Both the position numbers and the translations under genes were made by a program. From Pseudomonadota bacterium (GTDB taxonomy: Bacteria; Myxococcota_A; UBA796; GCA-2862545), in the NCBI GenBank assembly GCA_023954855.1, contig JAGSGY010000036.1:1-51552 (forward strand): a stretch of 51,552 nucleotides of DNA, read 5' to 3'. Below the pieces are notes generated by a model. That model had not been told where the DNA came from, did no database searches, and was given only the letters and a program-made list of their open reading frames with translations. This document shows, in pieces, positions 1-8,461 of the stretch. Positions within the stretch are counted from its first letter, which is position 1, and each line of letters opens with the position of its first letter.

Positions 1-631
1 ACCCACCGGAACCCTGCGCATCACCTCACCCCGCCTGTTCGCCGAGGCGTTTCTGGTGCCCGTGCTCACGCCGTATCTGCAGGCCTACCCCGAGGTCTCC
101 GTTGAGCTGGACCTCACCGAGCGCAACGCCGACCTCGTGGGTGAAGGTTTCGACTTGGCCCTGCGCATCGGCGTTCCCGCCGACTCGAGCATGGTGATTC
201 GCCGACTCGGGGCTGCCCCGATGCTCTTCGTCGCCAGCCACGGCTACGTCGAGTCCCACGGGGTGCCCACCAAGGCTGAATCCTTCGGCAACCACCAGCT
301 GATCGTGGTGTCCTCAGGAGGAGACGTCCGCTGGCCGATCCGCCAGGGCGGCGACGTGCGACCGGTGCCGGTGCGCGGACGGCTGAAGGTGAACTCGCTC
401 GTCGTGGCCCGCCGGGCCGCCCTCTCAGGTCTGGGCGTCGCGTTCTTGCCCAGGTTCATGGTCCGCGATGACCTGGAGAGCGGCGAGCTCGTCGAGGTGC
501 TCGCGGGTCTCGGACCCGAGCCCATGCCGGTGTGTGCCCTGTACCCAAGCCGCGAGCAGCTCTCGCCACGCGTGCGCGTGTTCCTCGACCTTCTCGTCGC
601 CCACACGCGCGACCACAGTCCGTGGAGCTAG
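1..631 (+). CDS. LysR-type transcriptional regulator, C-terminal part (5' end outside window)
   Basis: The reading frame is open from base 2 and ends at a TAG at 629-631, so the start and the N-terminal winged helix-turn-helix lie to the left of the window. What remains (about 209 residues) looks like a LysR substrate-binding domain. It opens with TGTLRITSPRLFAE and runs on through LTERNADLVGEGFDLALRIG, a stretch typical of the CrgA/DsdC-like LysR subgroup. Its last bases overlap the convergent Sua5 gene by four (CTAG). The effector and target genes cannot be told, because the divergent partner that LysR regulators often control would also be outside the window. Confidence 0.85.
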   Translation, partial: PTGTLRITSPRLFAEAFLVPVLTPYLQAYPEVSVELDLTERNADLVGEGFDLALRIGVPADSSMVIRRLGAAPMLFVASHGYVESHGVPTKAESFGNHQLIVVSSGGDVRWPIRQGGDVRPVPVRGRLKVNSLVVARRAALSGLGVAFLPRFMVRDDLESGELVEVLAGLGPEPMPVCALYPSREQLSPRVRVFLDLLVAHTRDHSPWS

Positions 632-1581
632 CCTCGCGCCGCTCGGCGAAGTCGATCCCGAATCGCTTCGCCAACGCCGTCACTGGGGATGGCCGTCACC
701 ACGATCTGCGCCACGTCTTCGGCATCGAGCTGCCGCAGATAGGCGAACAGGTTGGCGGCCGCCTCGTCGAGGTCCCCAGCCGGCGAGAGGTTGAGCGTCG
801 CCGCACAGATCGGCGCGGCGACAGGCCCGAAGCCAAGCCAGGCGTCGCCCGGTTCACAGGTCTCGGCATCCAGACGAAGCGGGTGTGACGGCGCGTAGTG
901 CCGCAGCAGTTGACCCGGCGCGGACGGCAGGTCTGGGTTGCCCTCGGAGAGGGCGACCTCGCCGAGAACCGCGGTCAGGCGCGCTCGCGTCACCACTCCC
1001 CGGCGCAGGAGCACCGGTCCGGCACCGCTCAGATCGACGATGGTCGACTCGAGGCCCACTTGCGAGGGTCCGCCTTCCAGCACCAATGGAATGCGACCCC
1101 CGAGCGAGGCCGCCACGTGCGCCCCCAGCGTCGGCGACAGCGTGCCCGAGGCATTGGCACTGGGAGCCGCCACAGGGCCCGCAAAGGCCCTTAGAAGCTG
1201 TTGGGCGACCGGATGAGCGGGTGCGCGAACCGCAACCGTCTCGAGACCCGCCGTGACCGTTGGCGCGAGCCCAGAATCGACGCGCTTCGGAAGGACCATC
1301 GTCAGCGGTCCGGGCCAGAAGGCGGCGGCCAACCGCTCAGCCCTCTCATCGACCACCGCGTAGCGCCGGGCCTCTTCGAGATCCGCGACGTGCACGATGA
1401 GGGGATTGTGCGCGGGCCGGCCCTTGGCGACGAAGATCGACGCGACTGCAGACGCGCTTCGCGCATCGGCCCCAAGGCCGTAGACGGTCTCGGTCGGAAA
1501 CGCGACCAATCCACCGCCCAGCCACACCGCCACCGCGGTGGCGATGCCCGCAGCATCGGCTTCGAGCAACTCGGTCTTCAC
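628..1581 (-). CDS. Sua5-type L-threonylcarbamoyladenylate synthase
   Basis: A 317-residue protein. The N-terminal 200 residues form a YrdC/Sua5 fold with FPTETVYGLGADA near residue 29, the AKGRPAHNPL substrate loop near 52 and PSANASG near 140. The C-terminal third carries the extra Sua5 domain, introduced by APGQLLRHYAPSHPL. Sua5/TsaC enzymes make threonylcarbamoyl-AMP from threonine, bicarbonate and ATP, the first step of the t6A37 modification of ANN-decoding tRNAs. Its ATG overlaps the stop of the upstream mutase gene by four bases (ATGA), so it is probably the last gene of a three-gene operon. Its TAG overlaps the convergent LysR stop. Confidence 0.93.
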   Translation of the reverse strand: MKTELLEADAAGIATAVAVWLGGGLVAFPTETVYGLGADARSASAVASIFVAKGRPAHNPLIVHVADLEEARRYAVVDERAERLAAAFWPGPLTMVLPKRVDSGLAPTVTAGLETVAVRAPAHPVAQQLLRAFAGPVAAPSANASGTLSPTLGAHVAASLGGRIPLVLEGGPSQVGLESTIVDLSGAGPVLLRRGVVTRARLTAVLGEVALSEGNPDLPSAPGQLLRHYAPSHPLRLDAETCEPGDAWLGFGPVAAPICAATLNLSPAGDLDEAAANLFAYLRQLDAEDVAQIVVTAIPSDGVGEAIRDRLRRAARG

Positions 1582-3278
1582 GCGAGCCCGCCAAGCTCCG
1601 CGATCTCGGCGAGCAGCGCCTGAACACGGGCATCTGCACGCGCTTCATCCGACGCCATGTCGCCGGTCCACGGAACCACCGCCTCGGCATAGAACTTCAG
1701 CTTCGGCTCGGTTCCAGACGGGCGCGCGAGAATGCGGCCCCCATCTTCGAGCTCCCAGGCCAGGACATTGCTCGCCGGCAACACTTCGTCCTCGGTGGAG
1801 CCATCCGCTCGCGTCGCCTTTCGCGTCCACAGATCGCGACTACGCGAGACCGCACAGCCTCCAAGTGCGGTGGGTGGCGCGGTGCGAAGGTCTGCCATCG
1901 CCGCATCGATGCGCGCCTTGCCGGCAGCGCCGGGGAGCTTGATGGCCCGCTGTCCGCTGCGATGCACGCCGTGCCGCCGGTACAGATCGGCCAGGCGGTC
2001 GAGCAGGGTCTCGCCCTTGCGCTTGCAGTGCGAGGCGAGGTCGGCCAGGCGCACAATCGCGCTCACGCCGTCCTTGTCGCGAACGAGGTCTCCGACGCTC
2101 ACGCCGAGGGCCTCTTCGTAGCCGAGACCGACGCAGCCTCCGTCGGCTTCATGTGCGAAGCCGGCGTGAGCCAGCCACTTAAAGCCGGTGAGGGTCTCGG
2201 TGTAGGCGACGCCACGCTCCTTGGCGATGCGCGACAGCAGCACGCTCGAGACGATGGTCGTGGCCACCACGGGGTTCTCGAGCCCATCGTGGGCGAGCAC
2301 GTCATCGCCGAGCAGGCTGCCGACCTCGTTGCCGCTCAACACCCGAAAGCCGCCGTCGACGGGCAGGGCCACGCAGATGCGGTCGGCATCGGGGTCGTTT
2401 GCGAGGACGAGATCGGCGCCGACCTCGCTGGCGAGCTCGAGGACGAGGTCGAGCGCGCCTGGCTCTTCGGGGTTCGGAAACGCGACGGTCGGGAAGGCGC
2501 CGTCGGGCTCGGCCTGCGCGGCCACGGCGTGCACGTCGGCGTAGCCGGCATCGGCGAGTGCCTTTTGAACCGTCTTCCAGCCCACCCCGTGCAGTGCGGT
2601 GTAGGCAATGGTCAGCGACTCGGCCGCGTGCACGCGAAGCGCGCTGACGCCGTCAAAGTAGGCCGCATGGACTTCGCTGGGCACTGCGGTGACCTTGCCC
2701 TGGGCGCGCAGCTCACTCACATCGGTGAACGGCACATCCGCGAGAGAGGCAAAGCGGTCCACGGCCGCGGCGATGTCGGTATCGACCGGCGGAACGATCT
2801 GGGCGCCGTCGCCAGCGTAGACCTTGTACCCGTTGTCCTGCGGGGGGTTGTGGCTGGCGGTGACCATGACGCCGGCGACCGCGCCGAGGGCCCGCACCGC
2901 ATGCGCGAGTCGAGGGGTGGGGCAGACCTCGTCGAAGAGCACGAGCTCGAAGCCCATCGCACCGAGCACGGACGCGGTGTCTTCTGCGAACTCGAGGCTG
3001 TTGCGGCGACCGTCGAAGCCGATCACGACCGCGCCAGGATCGAACACCGTGCCTAGCGCAGCCGCGACCCGGCGTACCAACGCTCGGTTCATGCGATTGG
3101 GCCCCGCACCGAGGGCACCGCGAAGGCCGGCCGTTCCAAAGGCAAGGCGCGTGCCGAAGCGGTCCTCGAGTCCCACGAGGTCATTGGCCTCGAGCAGCCC
3201 GGCCACCTCAGCGCGGGTCTCGGGGTCGGGGTCCTCGGCCATCCATCGCTCGGCTGTCGCGCGAAGCTCCACGGTCAC
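1578..3278 (-). CDS. Phosphoglucomutase/phosphomannomutase (PGM2-like phosphohexomutase)
   Basis: A 566-residue alpha-D-phosphohexomutase with every signature of the family in order: GTAGLRG near 48-54, the phosphoserine loop TASHNP at 140-145 (Ser142 should carry the phosphate), the Mg2+ loop DPDADR at 295-300, the sugar-specificity loop GYEEALG near 386, and the phosphate-binding loop RPSGTEPKLKFY near the C terminus. Length and the GTAGLRG region fit the PGM2/PgcA branch, which interconverts hexose or pentose 1- and 6(5)-phosphates. Glucose-1-phosphate for envelope sugars is the likely use, but substrate cannot be fixed from sequence. It sits between and overlaps by four bases both neighbours (ATGA at each end), so translation is probably coupled. 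Confidence 0.92.
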   Translation of the reverse strand: MTVELRATAERWMAEDPDPETRAEVAGLLEANDLVGLEDRFGTRLAFGTAGLRGALGAGPNRMNRALVRRVAAALGTVFDPGAVVIGFDGRRNSLEFAEDTASVLGAMGFELVLFDEVCPTPRLAHAVRALGAVAGVMVTASHNPPQDNGYKVYAGDGAQIVPPVDTDIAAAVDRFASLADVPFTDVSELRAQGKVTAVPSEVHAAYFDGVSALRVHAAESLTIAYTALHGVGWKTVQKALADAGYADVHAVAAQAEPDGAFPTVAFPNPEEPGALDLVLELASEVGADLVLANDPDADRICVALPVDGGFRVLSGNEVGSLLGDDVLAHDGLENPVVATTIVSSVLLSRIAKERGVAYTETLTGFKWLAHAGFAHEADGGCVGLGYEEALGVSVGDLVRDKDGVSAIVRLADLASHCKRKGETLLDRLADLYRRHGVHRSGQRAIKLPGAAGKARIDAAMADLRTAPPTALGGCAVSRSRDLWTRKATRADGSTEDEVLPASNVLAWELEDGGRILARPSGTEPKLKFYAEAVVPWTGDMASDEARADARVQALLAEIAELGGLA

Positions 3279-4585
3279 GTCTCCTCCATGCGGGCAAGCA
3301 TGGCGCCTAGCACCTCATCGGCCCGCCGGCCCGGACGAAATGCGACAGCGTTGAGCATCAGCACCTTGGCGCCTATCCGTACGACAAAGATGCGCTCCTC
3401 GTTCGACGCCCTCGACCCCCCTTCGGACATGCCGGGCGCCCGGGTGATCTTGACTCCAGCATCCCCGTAGTCCAACGCATCGACCTGCCACTGGTCCGAC
3501 TCCGCCCCGGAGGCGAGGAAGTCCACAAAGGCGTCGGCCGCTTCGCTGTCTGCGAACCAGAGCTCCGAGAAGCGAGCGACACGATCGGGCAGCGTCGCCT
3601 CGCGCCTCCACCCCTCCTCGACCGAACGAATGAGTGGAAGAGCGGCCTCGCCGTGCTCGAACAGCATCTCGCGAAGATGCACCTCGCCGATGCGCCCCTC
3701 GAGCGCCATCCACGTGCCCTGGCCGAGCTTGGTCTCAAGGCCCGCAAAGCGCTTCTTTACGCCTACGGGAGCGAGGAGCGGGGCCGGCTCGTAGGTCGTT
3801 GGAGCGAAGATCATGCTGCTTCTCGGCGGAGGCTCGCTGACAGCCTGCCACTGAAGGGCGTGGCCCCCACGGTCGTAGAGACCCTGCATGAACACGTCGC
3901 CGGCGCCATATGCGGACCAGATCGTGAACGCCGCGGGGTGCTTCGGCCCCTCTTCGAAAGACCAGCCCTGCATCTCGATCATGGTCTCTGCGACGTCGTC
4001 GTGCCCCAGGCGAGCCGCCACCCGACGCTCGACCCACGATGCCTGGCCCTCGGTCACCGAGCGATAGGCCTCGAAGGCATCTGCGTCGGGCAGCTTGTCC
4101 CACACATCCCCCGAGTTCGCAGCCTGGTCTTGCAGTGCGTGCACGAGTTCATGAGCCAGCAGAACCTTCGCTACCGCCGGGACGCCTTCGGCACCGCCGT
4201 GGCTCTCCTCCGCGAGCTGCCAGATGGCGTCCACGTCGACGTACATGACCGCAGTGAGAATGCCGTACTTCCCCAGGATGCCCTGCACGGAGGTTCCAGA
4301 CAGCTGGTCACGCACCGCGCGCTCCGACAGCTCCGGGTACTGAGCGAGCGTCATGAGGACGGCCTCTTCAATCACGACCTGCGTCAGCTCGGGTCGCGTC
4401 GCTTCTCGCACATGGGGCGTCGTGGTGAACTCGGCGCCCGCCTCCTCCTCGATGAGTTCGCAGACCTCTTCAACCCACTGATTCAACACCTCCAAGGTGA
4501 GATCTTGCGGCGAGGCAATCACGGTCTCGACGGGCTTCTTCGGGCAGCCAGCCAGCAGCAGAAAAACGGGAAGAATGCGGTGCAT
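3275..4585 (-). CDS. Lipoprotein with HExxH zinc-protease-like motif
   Basis: A 436-residue protein with a short lipoprotein signal ending in the lipobox LLAGC (Cys14). A zinc-protease motif HELVHALQDQ lies at 145-154, followed some 25-30 residues later by VTEGQASWVERR, whose Glu near 179 is well placed as the third, gluzincin-type zinc ligand. An anchored envelope metallopeptidase, or a protein keeping that fold, is the natural reading; the exact family is not recognised. It is the first gene of an operon with the phosphohexomutase and sua5 (four-base overlap). A -10-like TATGAT lies six bases upstream of the ATG, which would give a leaderless transcript. Confidence 0.75.
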   Translation of the reverse strand: MHRILPVFLLLAGCPKKPVETVIASPQDLTLEVLNQWVEEVCELIEEEAGAEFTTTPHVREATRPELTQVVIEEAVLMTLAQYPELSERAVRDQLSGTSVQGILGKYGILTAVMYVDVDAIWQLAEESHGGAEGVPAVAKVLLAHELVHALQDQAANSGDVWDKLPDADAFEAYRSVTEGQASWVERRVAARLGHDDVAETMIEMQGWSFEEGPKHPAAFTIWSAYGAGDVFMQGLYDRGGHALQWQAVSEPPPRSSMIFAPTTYEPAPLLAPVGVKKRFAGLETKLGQGTWMALEGRIGEVHLREMLFEHGEAALPLIRSVEEGWRREATLPDRVARFSELWFADSEAADAFVDFLASGAESDQWQVDALDYGDAGVKITRAPGMSEGGSRASNEERIFVVRIGAKVLMLNAVAFRPGRRADEVLGAMLARMEET

Positions 4586-4591
4586 GACCCG

Positions 4592-4597
4592 ATCATA
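4592..4597 (-). promoter_or_regulatory. Candidate -10 element for a leaderless transcript
   Basis: On the minus strand TATGAT (5/6 match to TATAAT) is followed by six bases and then the ATG of the HExxH lipoprotein at 4585. Transcription starting about seven bases after the -10 would begin at the A of the start codon. No good -35 is seen at the usual distance, and no Shine-Dalgarno precedes the ATG, which agrees with a leaderless message. The intergenic gap to the divergent SprT-like gene is only 33 bases. Confidence 0.4.
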
Positions 4598-4618
4598 AGC
4601 GGGTTGAACGGGATAGAG

Positions 4619-5641
4619 ATGTCTATGGATGACACGGCCTGGCTACGAGCCTTGCAGACCCAGTGGCGCCTCGAAAACCACACCCTCTTTGGCAGTGGAC
4701 TTCGGCCCGTCGCGATGCGCCTCGACGACAGTCGAACCCAGTTCGCGAGCTGGGAGTTGGCGCCGCGCACCATCACCGTGTCGCGGCGACTTCTGACGCA
4801 TCCCTGGCCTGTGGTCGTCGAGGTGCTCAAGCACGAAATGGCGCATCAGTACGCCCACGAGGTGCTCCAGGCCACAGATGAGACCGCGCACGGACCCGCG
4901 TTCCGTAGGACCTGCGCGGAGCGAGGCATCGACTCCACGGCAGCCGGAACCCCCGAGACCGACCAGCCGGAGTCGCGGGTGCTCGACCGCATTCGCAAGC
5001 TGATGGCCCTGGCCGAGAGCCCAGAGCAACACGAGGCTGAGGCCGCGACGCGGCGGGCACAACGCATGATGCTCGAGCACCACCTCGAGCTGTCTGACCT
5101 GGACGAGCGGCCGTACCACGCTCGGCATGTGGGTCGCGTCTCCACGCGCTTCATGGCCCACGAGCGGTGGCTGGCCGGTCTGCTCGGACGCTACTTCTTC
5201 GTGCACTGCATCTGGGTGACCGCACGCATGCCCGACGGGCGCAGAGCCCGCATGCTCGAGATCTGCGGACACAGCGAGGACCTCGAGGTCGCTGTACACG
5301 TCCACGCCTGGCTCACCGCCACCGCCGAGCGGCTGTGGAAGGCCCACAAGAAGTCCGGCAAGGCCACTCCCCGGGGTCGCGGTCGCTTTCTCGCCGGCGT
5401 GGTCAAGGGCTTCAGCGAGCAATGCGCAGCGGAAGAGAAGGCTTGCGAAGAGACGGGACTCGTGCGCGTGAACGACCCCGCACTCCGTGACTTCATGGGA
5501 CGCCGACATCCCCGCACGCGGAGCACTAGAGGCCGTGGCGTCCGTGCCGACTCCAGCTTCGAGGCCGGTCGACGTGAGGGGCTGCGAGCGAAGTTGCGTC
5601 GCGGTCTACGCCGAGACGGTACGCGGTTGCTCAACGGCTGA
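4619..5641 (+). CDS. SprT-like / DUF2786 domain protein
   Basis: A 340-residue protein. Residues 1 to about 110 resemble a SprT-like zinc metallopeptidase, with HEMAHQYAHE at 72-81 (HExxH) and the downstream HGPAFRR at 91-97 supplying a third histidine. Residues about 125-170 look like DUF2786: a helical segment beginning VLDRIRKLMALAES, with QRMMLEHHLE. The basic C terminus (K/R-rich over the last 60 residues) suggests nucleic-acid contact. The frame is open further upstream, but the start at 4619 (or ATG 4625) is chosen because the upstream part is antisense to the lipoprotein gene. It is divergent from that gene. Function is unknown; SprT-like proteins include DNA-protein crosslink proteases, but no such role can be claimed here. 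Confidence 0.8.
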   Translation: MSMDDTAWLRALQTQWRLENHTLFGSGLRPVAMRLDDSRTQFASWELAPRTITVSRRLLTHPWPVVVEVLKHEMAHQYAHEVLQATDETAHGPAFRRTCAERGIDSTAAGTPETDQPESRVLDRIRKLMALAESPEQHEAEAATRRAQRMMLEHHLELSDLDERPYHARHVGRVSTRFMAHERWLAGLLGRYFFVHCIWVTARMPDGRRARMLEICGHSEDLEVAVHVHAWLTATAERLWKAHKKSGKATPRGRGRFLAGVVKGFSEQCAAEEKACEETGLVRVNDPALRDFMGRRHPRTRSTRGRGVRADSSFEAGRREGLRAKLRRGLRRDGTRLLNG

Positions 5642-5643
5642 CC

Positions 5644-5693
5644 GGGCCGGACACCACTGTCGCGCTCTGGCATCCGTGTCGGGCCCAGGTTTT
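5644..5693 (+). terminator. Rho-independent-like terminator after the SprT-like gene
   Basis: GGGCCGGACAC at 5644-5654 pairs with GTGTCGGGCCC at 5676-5686 (11-bp stem, one mismatch, 21-base loop). A run of four T at 5690-5693 follows. It begins two bases after the stop codon of the SprT-like gene and separates it from the sigma-54 promoter of the next gene. Confidence 0.55.
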
Positions 5694-5727
5694 CTGAAGA
5701 TCCCGACCACTGCGGCCTTGTCATCGC

Positions 5728-5743
5728 TGGCACGGCGATTGCT
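5728..5743 (+). promoter_or_regulatory. Sigma-54 (RpoN) promoter, consensus -24/-12
   Basis: TGGCACG-N4-TTGCT reads 5728-5743, an exact match to the sigma-54 consensus TGGCACG-N4-TTGCW. The invariant GG (5729-5730) and GC (5741-5742) are ten bases apart as required. The predicted start near 5754 gives a leader of about 47 bases ending in a strong AGGAGG (5791-5796) before the ATG at 5801. The beta-propeller gene is therefore probably under an activator (enhancer-binding protein), which is not encoded in this window. Confidence 0.8.
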
Positions 5744-5800
5744 TAGTAGGCAAGTGAGCCCACTTTGGGCATGTGCTGCGAACCCCTCAGAGGAGGATCT

Positions 5801-7810
5801 ATGTTCAAGAATCTCACCCGGACCGCGCTCGTCGCCGCTCCCCTCTTGGCCGCATCTCTCGCGGGCTGCGACAACGACCCCTTCGCCGAGTTCGGCCCCA
5901 ATGCCCTGCGCTCCTTCCGCAGCTGCGACGAAGTCAACGACTACATGGGCGATGTCGTACTCGAGACACTCGTGCGCTCCCGCTATGGCGGCTACTGGGG
6001 CATGATGGAGGACGACGTCGCCACGGCCGATGGCGGCGAGTCGAGTGACGCTGGCCCCACCGACTACACCACGACCAATGTGCAAGAGGCCGGTGTCGAC
6101 GAGCTCGACATCGTCAAGACCGACGGCCAGTACATCTACGTGGTCGAGGACGACGAGCTGATCATCCTCGACTCCTGGCCCATCGAGGACGCGAGCATCG
6201 TCTCGCGCGTGCAGCTCGACGGATGGGCACGCGGACTCTTCCTGGACGGCGACAACATCATCGTCTTCAACCAGCGCTACTACGACGACACCCAGTTCGC
6301 CGACCGCTGGTGGGGCGGCACCCAGGCCACCTTTGTGGACATCACCGACCGCGCCAACCCCGAGACCACGCGCAAGGTCGAGCTCGAGGGCTGGCTCACC
6401 GACGCGCGCATGATCGACGGCGAGGTCTACCCGGTGCTCAACACCTGGCTCGACATTCCGCAGCGCGCCTGGGAGCTCACCTGGGATGAAGACCTCGGCC
6501 TCCCCGAGATGGACTGGAACGCCTCCGACGCCCAGCAGGAAAGGATCCGCGAGCGGGCACGGGACATCCTCCGCCCGCATGTGCGCCGCATCATGGCCGG
6601 CACCCAGCTCGAGGACATGCTGCCCCTCAAGCGCGACACACGCACCGGCGACCCCACCGGAAACGTCGAGCTCATTCACGAGTGCACCGACCTGTACCGG
6701 CCGAACGACCTGTCGCAGCACGCGGTGCTCTCGCTTCTGCACTTCCCGATCGACGGAGAGCAGGACACCATCGAGGCCGCCGGCATCGTCTCGGACGGCT
6801 GGACGGTCTACGCCTCGCAAGAGAACCTGTACGTGGCCCAGACCAGCTGGTGGAGCTGGTGGGGATGGGGTGACCTCGAGCTCGAGACGCACATCCACAA
6901 GTTCGATCTTGGCGAGGGCGACCCGACCTACGTCGCCAGCGGCACGGTCGATGGCTGGCTGTGGAACCAGTTCGCGATGTCCGAGTACGACGGGTACTTC
7001 CGCGTCGCGACCACCACTTTCGACTGGTGGTGGGGAACGGCCGAGGGCGATGTCGAAGAGGGCTCGAACGTCTTCGTGCTGCAGGACGACAACGACGGAA
7101 GCCTGGAGCAGACCGGTTCCGTCGAGGGCCTCGCGCCCGGCGAGCAGATCCGCGCCGTCCGCATGATGGGCGAGAAGGGCTACGTCGTGACCTTCGAGCA
7201 GATCGACCCGCTGTTCACCATCGACCTGTCGGACCCCCACGCTCCCGAGCAGATCGGCGAGCTCGAGCTTCCCGGCTTCTCGGCGTACCTGCACCCGCTC
7301 GGCGACGACCACCTACTGGCGGTCGGCATGGCCGGTGATTGGGACGGCAACATCAGCGGCCTCGCGGTCACCGTGTTCGACGTCAGCGACTTCGCAAACC
7401 CGCGCATCGCGCAGCAGCTCGAGCTCGGCACCGAGGGCTGGGCCTGGTCCGAGGCCCTCTGGGACCACCACGCCTTCACCTACCACCGCGGCGTGCTCTC
7501 CATCCCGGCCACCACCTGGCAGGAGAACAGCTCAGGCGACTGGGACTACTTCAGCGGCCTGTACGTCATCAGCGTCGATGAGAACCACATCGAGCAGCTC
7601 GGCACCATCGACCACCGCGATCTGATGACCCAAAGCCACTGCTACTACGACTGGGAAGGCGCCTGCAACGACTACTGGTACGCCAGCCTGCGTCGCTCGG
7701 TCTACATCGAAGACAACCTGTTCAGCCTGTCCAACTACGGCGTGAAGGTCAACGATCTCAACGCTCCGGACACCGAACACACCCGCGTGCTGTTCAACCC
7801 CCTGAACTAG
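5801..7810 (+). CDS. Secreted beta-propeller domain lipoprotein
   Basis: A 669-residue protein. The start at 5801 is fixed by AGGAGG four bases upstream and by the signal it creates: MFKNLTR, a hydrophobic core, and the lipobox LAGC. The mature part has the hallmark of the secreted C-terminal beta-propeller family (distantly WD40-like): TTNVQEAGVDELDIVKTDGQ followed by YIYVVEDDELIILD near residue 90-110. Repeated blades follow, and many Asp and Trp residues. It is very acidic, as exported proteins of this kind often are. Members are widespread in bacteria and archaea but of unknown function; binding of a protein or polymer outside the cell is inference. It stands alone, between a terminator on each side, under a sigma-54 promoter. 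Confidence 0.88.
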   Translation: MFKNLTRTALVAAPLLAASLAGCDNDPFAEFGPNALRSFRSCDEVNDYMGDVVLETLVRSRYGGYWGMMEDDVATADGGESSDAGPTDYTTTNVQEAGVDELDIVKTDGQYIYVVEDDELIILDSWPIEDASIVSRVQLDGWARGLFLDGDNIIVFNQRYYDDTQFADRWWGGTQATFVDITDRANPETTRKVELEGWLTDARMIDGEVYPVLNTWLDIPQRAWELTWDEDLGLPEMDWNASDAQQERIRERARDILRPHVRRIMAGTQLEDMLPLKRDTRTGDPTGNVELIHECTDLYRPNDLSQHAVLSLLHFPIDGEQDTIEAAGIVSDGWTVYASQENLYVAQTSWWSWWGWGDLELETHIHKFDLGEGDPTYVASGTVDGWLWNQFAMSEYDGYFRVATTTFDWWWGTAEGDVEEGSNVFVLQDDNDGSLEQTGSVEGLAPGEQIRAVRMMGEKGYVVTFEQIDPLFTIDLSDPHAPEQIGELELPGFSAYLHPLGDDHLLAVGMAGDWDGNISGLAVTVFDVSDFANPRIAQQLELGTEGWAWSEALWDHHAFTYHRGVLSIPATTWQENSSGDWDYFSGLYVISVDENHIEQLGTIDHRDLMTQSHCYYDWEGACNDYWYASLRRSVYIEDNLFSLSNYGVKVNDLNAPDTEHTRVLFNPLN

Positions 7811-7847
7811 GCAAGCAGGCCGCATAGCGGCATCTCCGCTCGTTATA

Positions 7848-7875
7848 GAGACCCTGGGGCTTTCCTCGGGGTCTC
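7848..7875 (+). terminator. Rho-independent terminator after the beta-propeller gene
   Basis: A 12-bp stem with GAGACCC (7848-7854) pairing with GGGTCTC (7869-7875), extended inward by four or five further pairs including two G-T, closes a four-base loop CTTT. GTCGTTT follows, a weak T tract. It lies 37 bases after the beta-propeller stop and 17 bases before the grpB-like ATG. Confidence 0.7.
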
Positions 7876-7892
7876 GTCGTTTCTGGAGCCAC

Positions 7893-8426
7893 ATGGCCAT
7901 CGTTGTCCTCGACTATGACCCCACCTGGCCCGCCGCCGCCAAAGTGCTCACCGCGATGCTCTGGCCCCACGTGAACGGCTTGGCGAAGGCCATTGAACAC
8001 GTCGGCAGCAGCTCCGTCCCCGGCCTCGCTGCGAAGCCCGTCATCGACCTGGACATCATCGTGGACGCCAATGCGTTGCCGGCCACCCTCGAGGCGCTGG
8101 CGCCGCTTGGCTACCAACACCGCGGCGAGCTCGGCATTCGCGGGCGACACGCCTTCACCCGGCCCAAAGGTGCCGTCGCACACAACCTCTACGTCTGCAT
8201 CGACGGCAGCCTGGGCCTGCGCAACCATCTCGCGCTCCGCTCGCACCTGCGTGCCCACCCAGAGGACGCTGCAGCCTACGGCGCATTGAAGAAGAAGCTC
8301 GCGGCCGAGCACGCCGACATCGACGCGTACGTCGAGGGCAAGACCGCGTTCATCACCGGCATCCTGGCCAGGTACAGCCTGAGTGAGGACGACCTGCGCG
8401 AGATCGAGACCAGCAATCAAGCCTAG
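7893..8426 (+). CDS. GrpB family (UPF0157) nucleotidyltransferase-fold protein
   Basis: A 177-residue protein matching the GrpB/UPF0157 family along its length: VVLDYDPTWPAAAKVL at the N terminus, then EHVGSSSVPGLAAKPVIDLD, the GSS plus DxD pattern of a nucleotidyltransferase-like active site, then NLYVC and LRNHLALRSHLRAHP near residue 110-130. Family members resemble the CoaE C-terminal domain; their substrate is generally not known. It is preceded by a terminator and followed 35 bases later by an AraC regulator in the same direction. Confidence 0.9.
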   Translation: MAIVVLDYDPTWPAAAKVLTAMLWPHVNGLAKAIEHVGSSSVPGLAAKPVIDLDIIVDANALPATLEALAPLGYQHRGELGIRGRHAFTRPKGAVAHNLYVCIDGSLGLRNHLALRSHLRAHPEDAAAYGALKKKLAAEHADIDAYVEGKTAFITGILARYSLSEDDLREIETSNQA

Positions 8427-8461
8427 AGACCGCACCGAGTATTCTGGGCGGGGAGGGCTGC

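Noticed and set aside
1962-3056. Open frame of 364 codons on the plus strand
   Set aside because: It is antisense to the phosphohexomutase and has no recognisable domain; a by-product of high G+C and codon bias.
5606-7312. Open frame of 568 codons on the minus strand
   Set aside because: Antisense to the beta-propeller gene, rich in Val, Leu, Gly, and Glu from reversed codons, with no motif or RBS.
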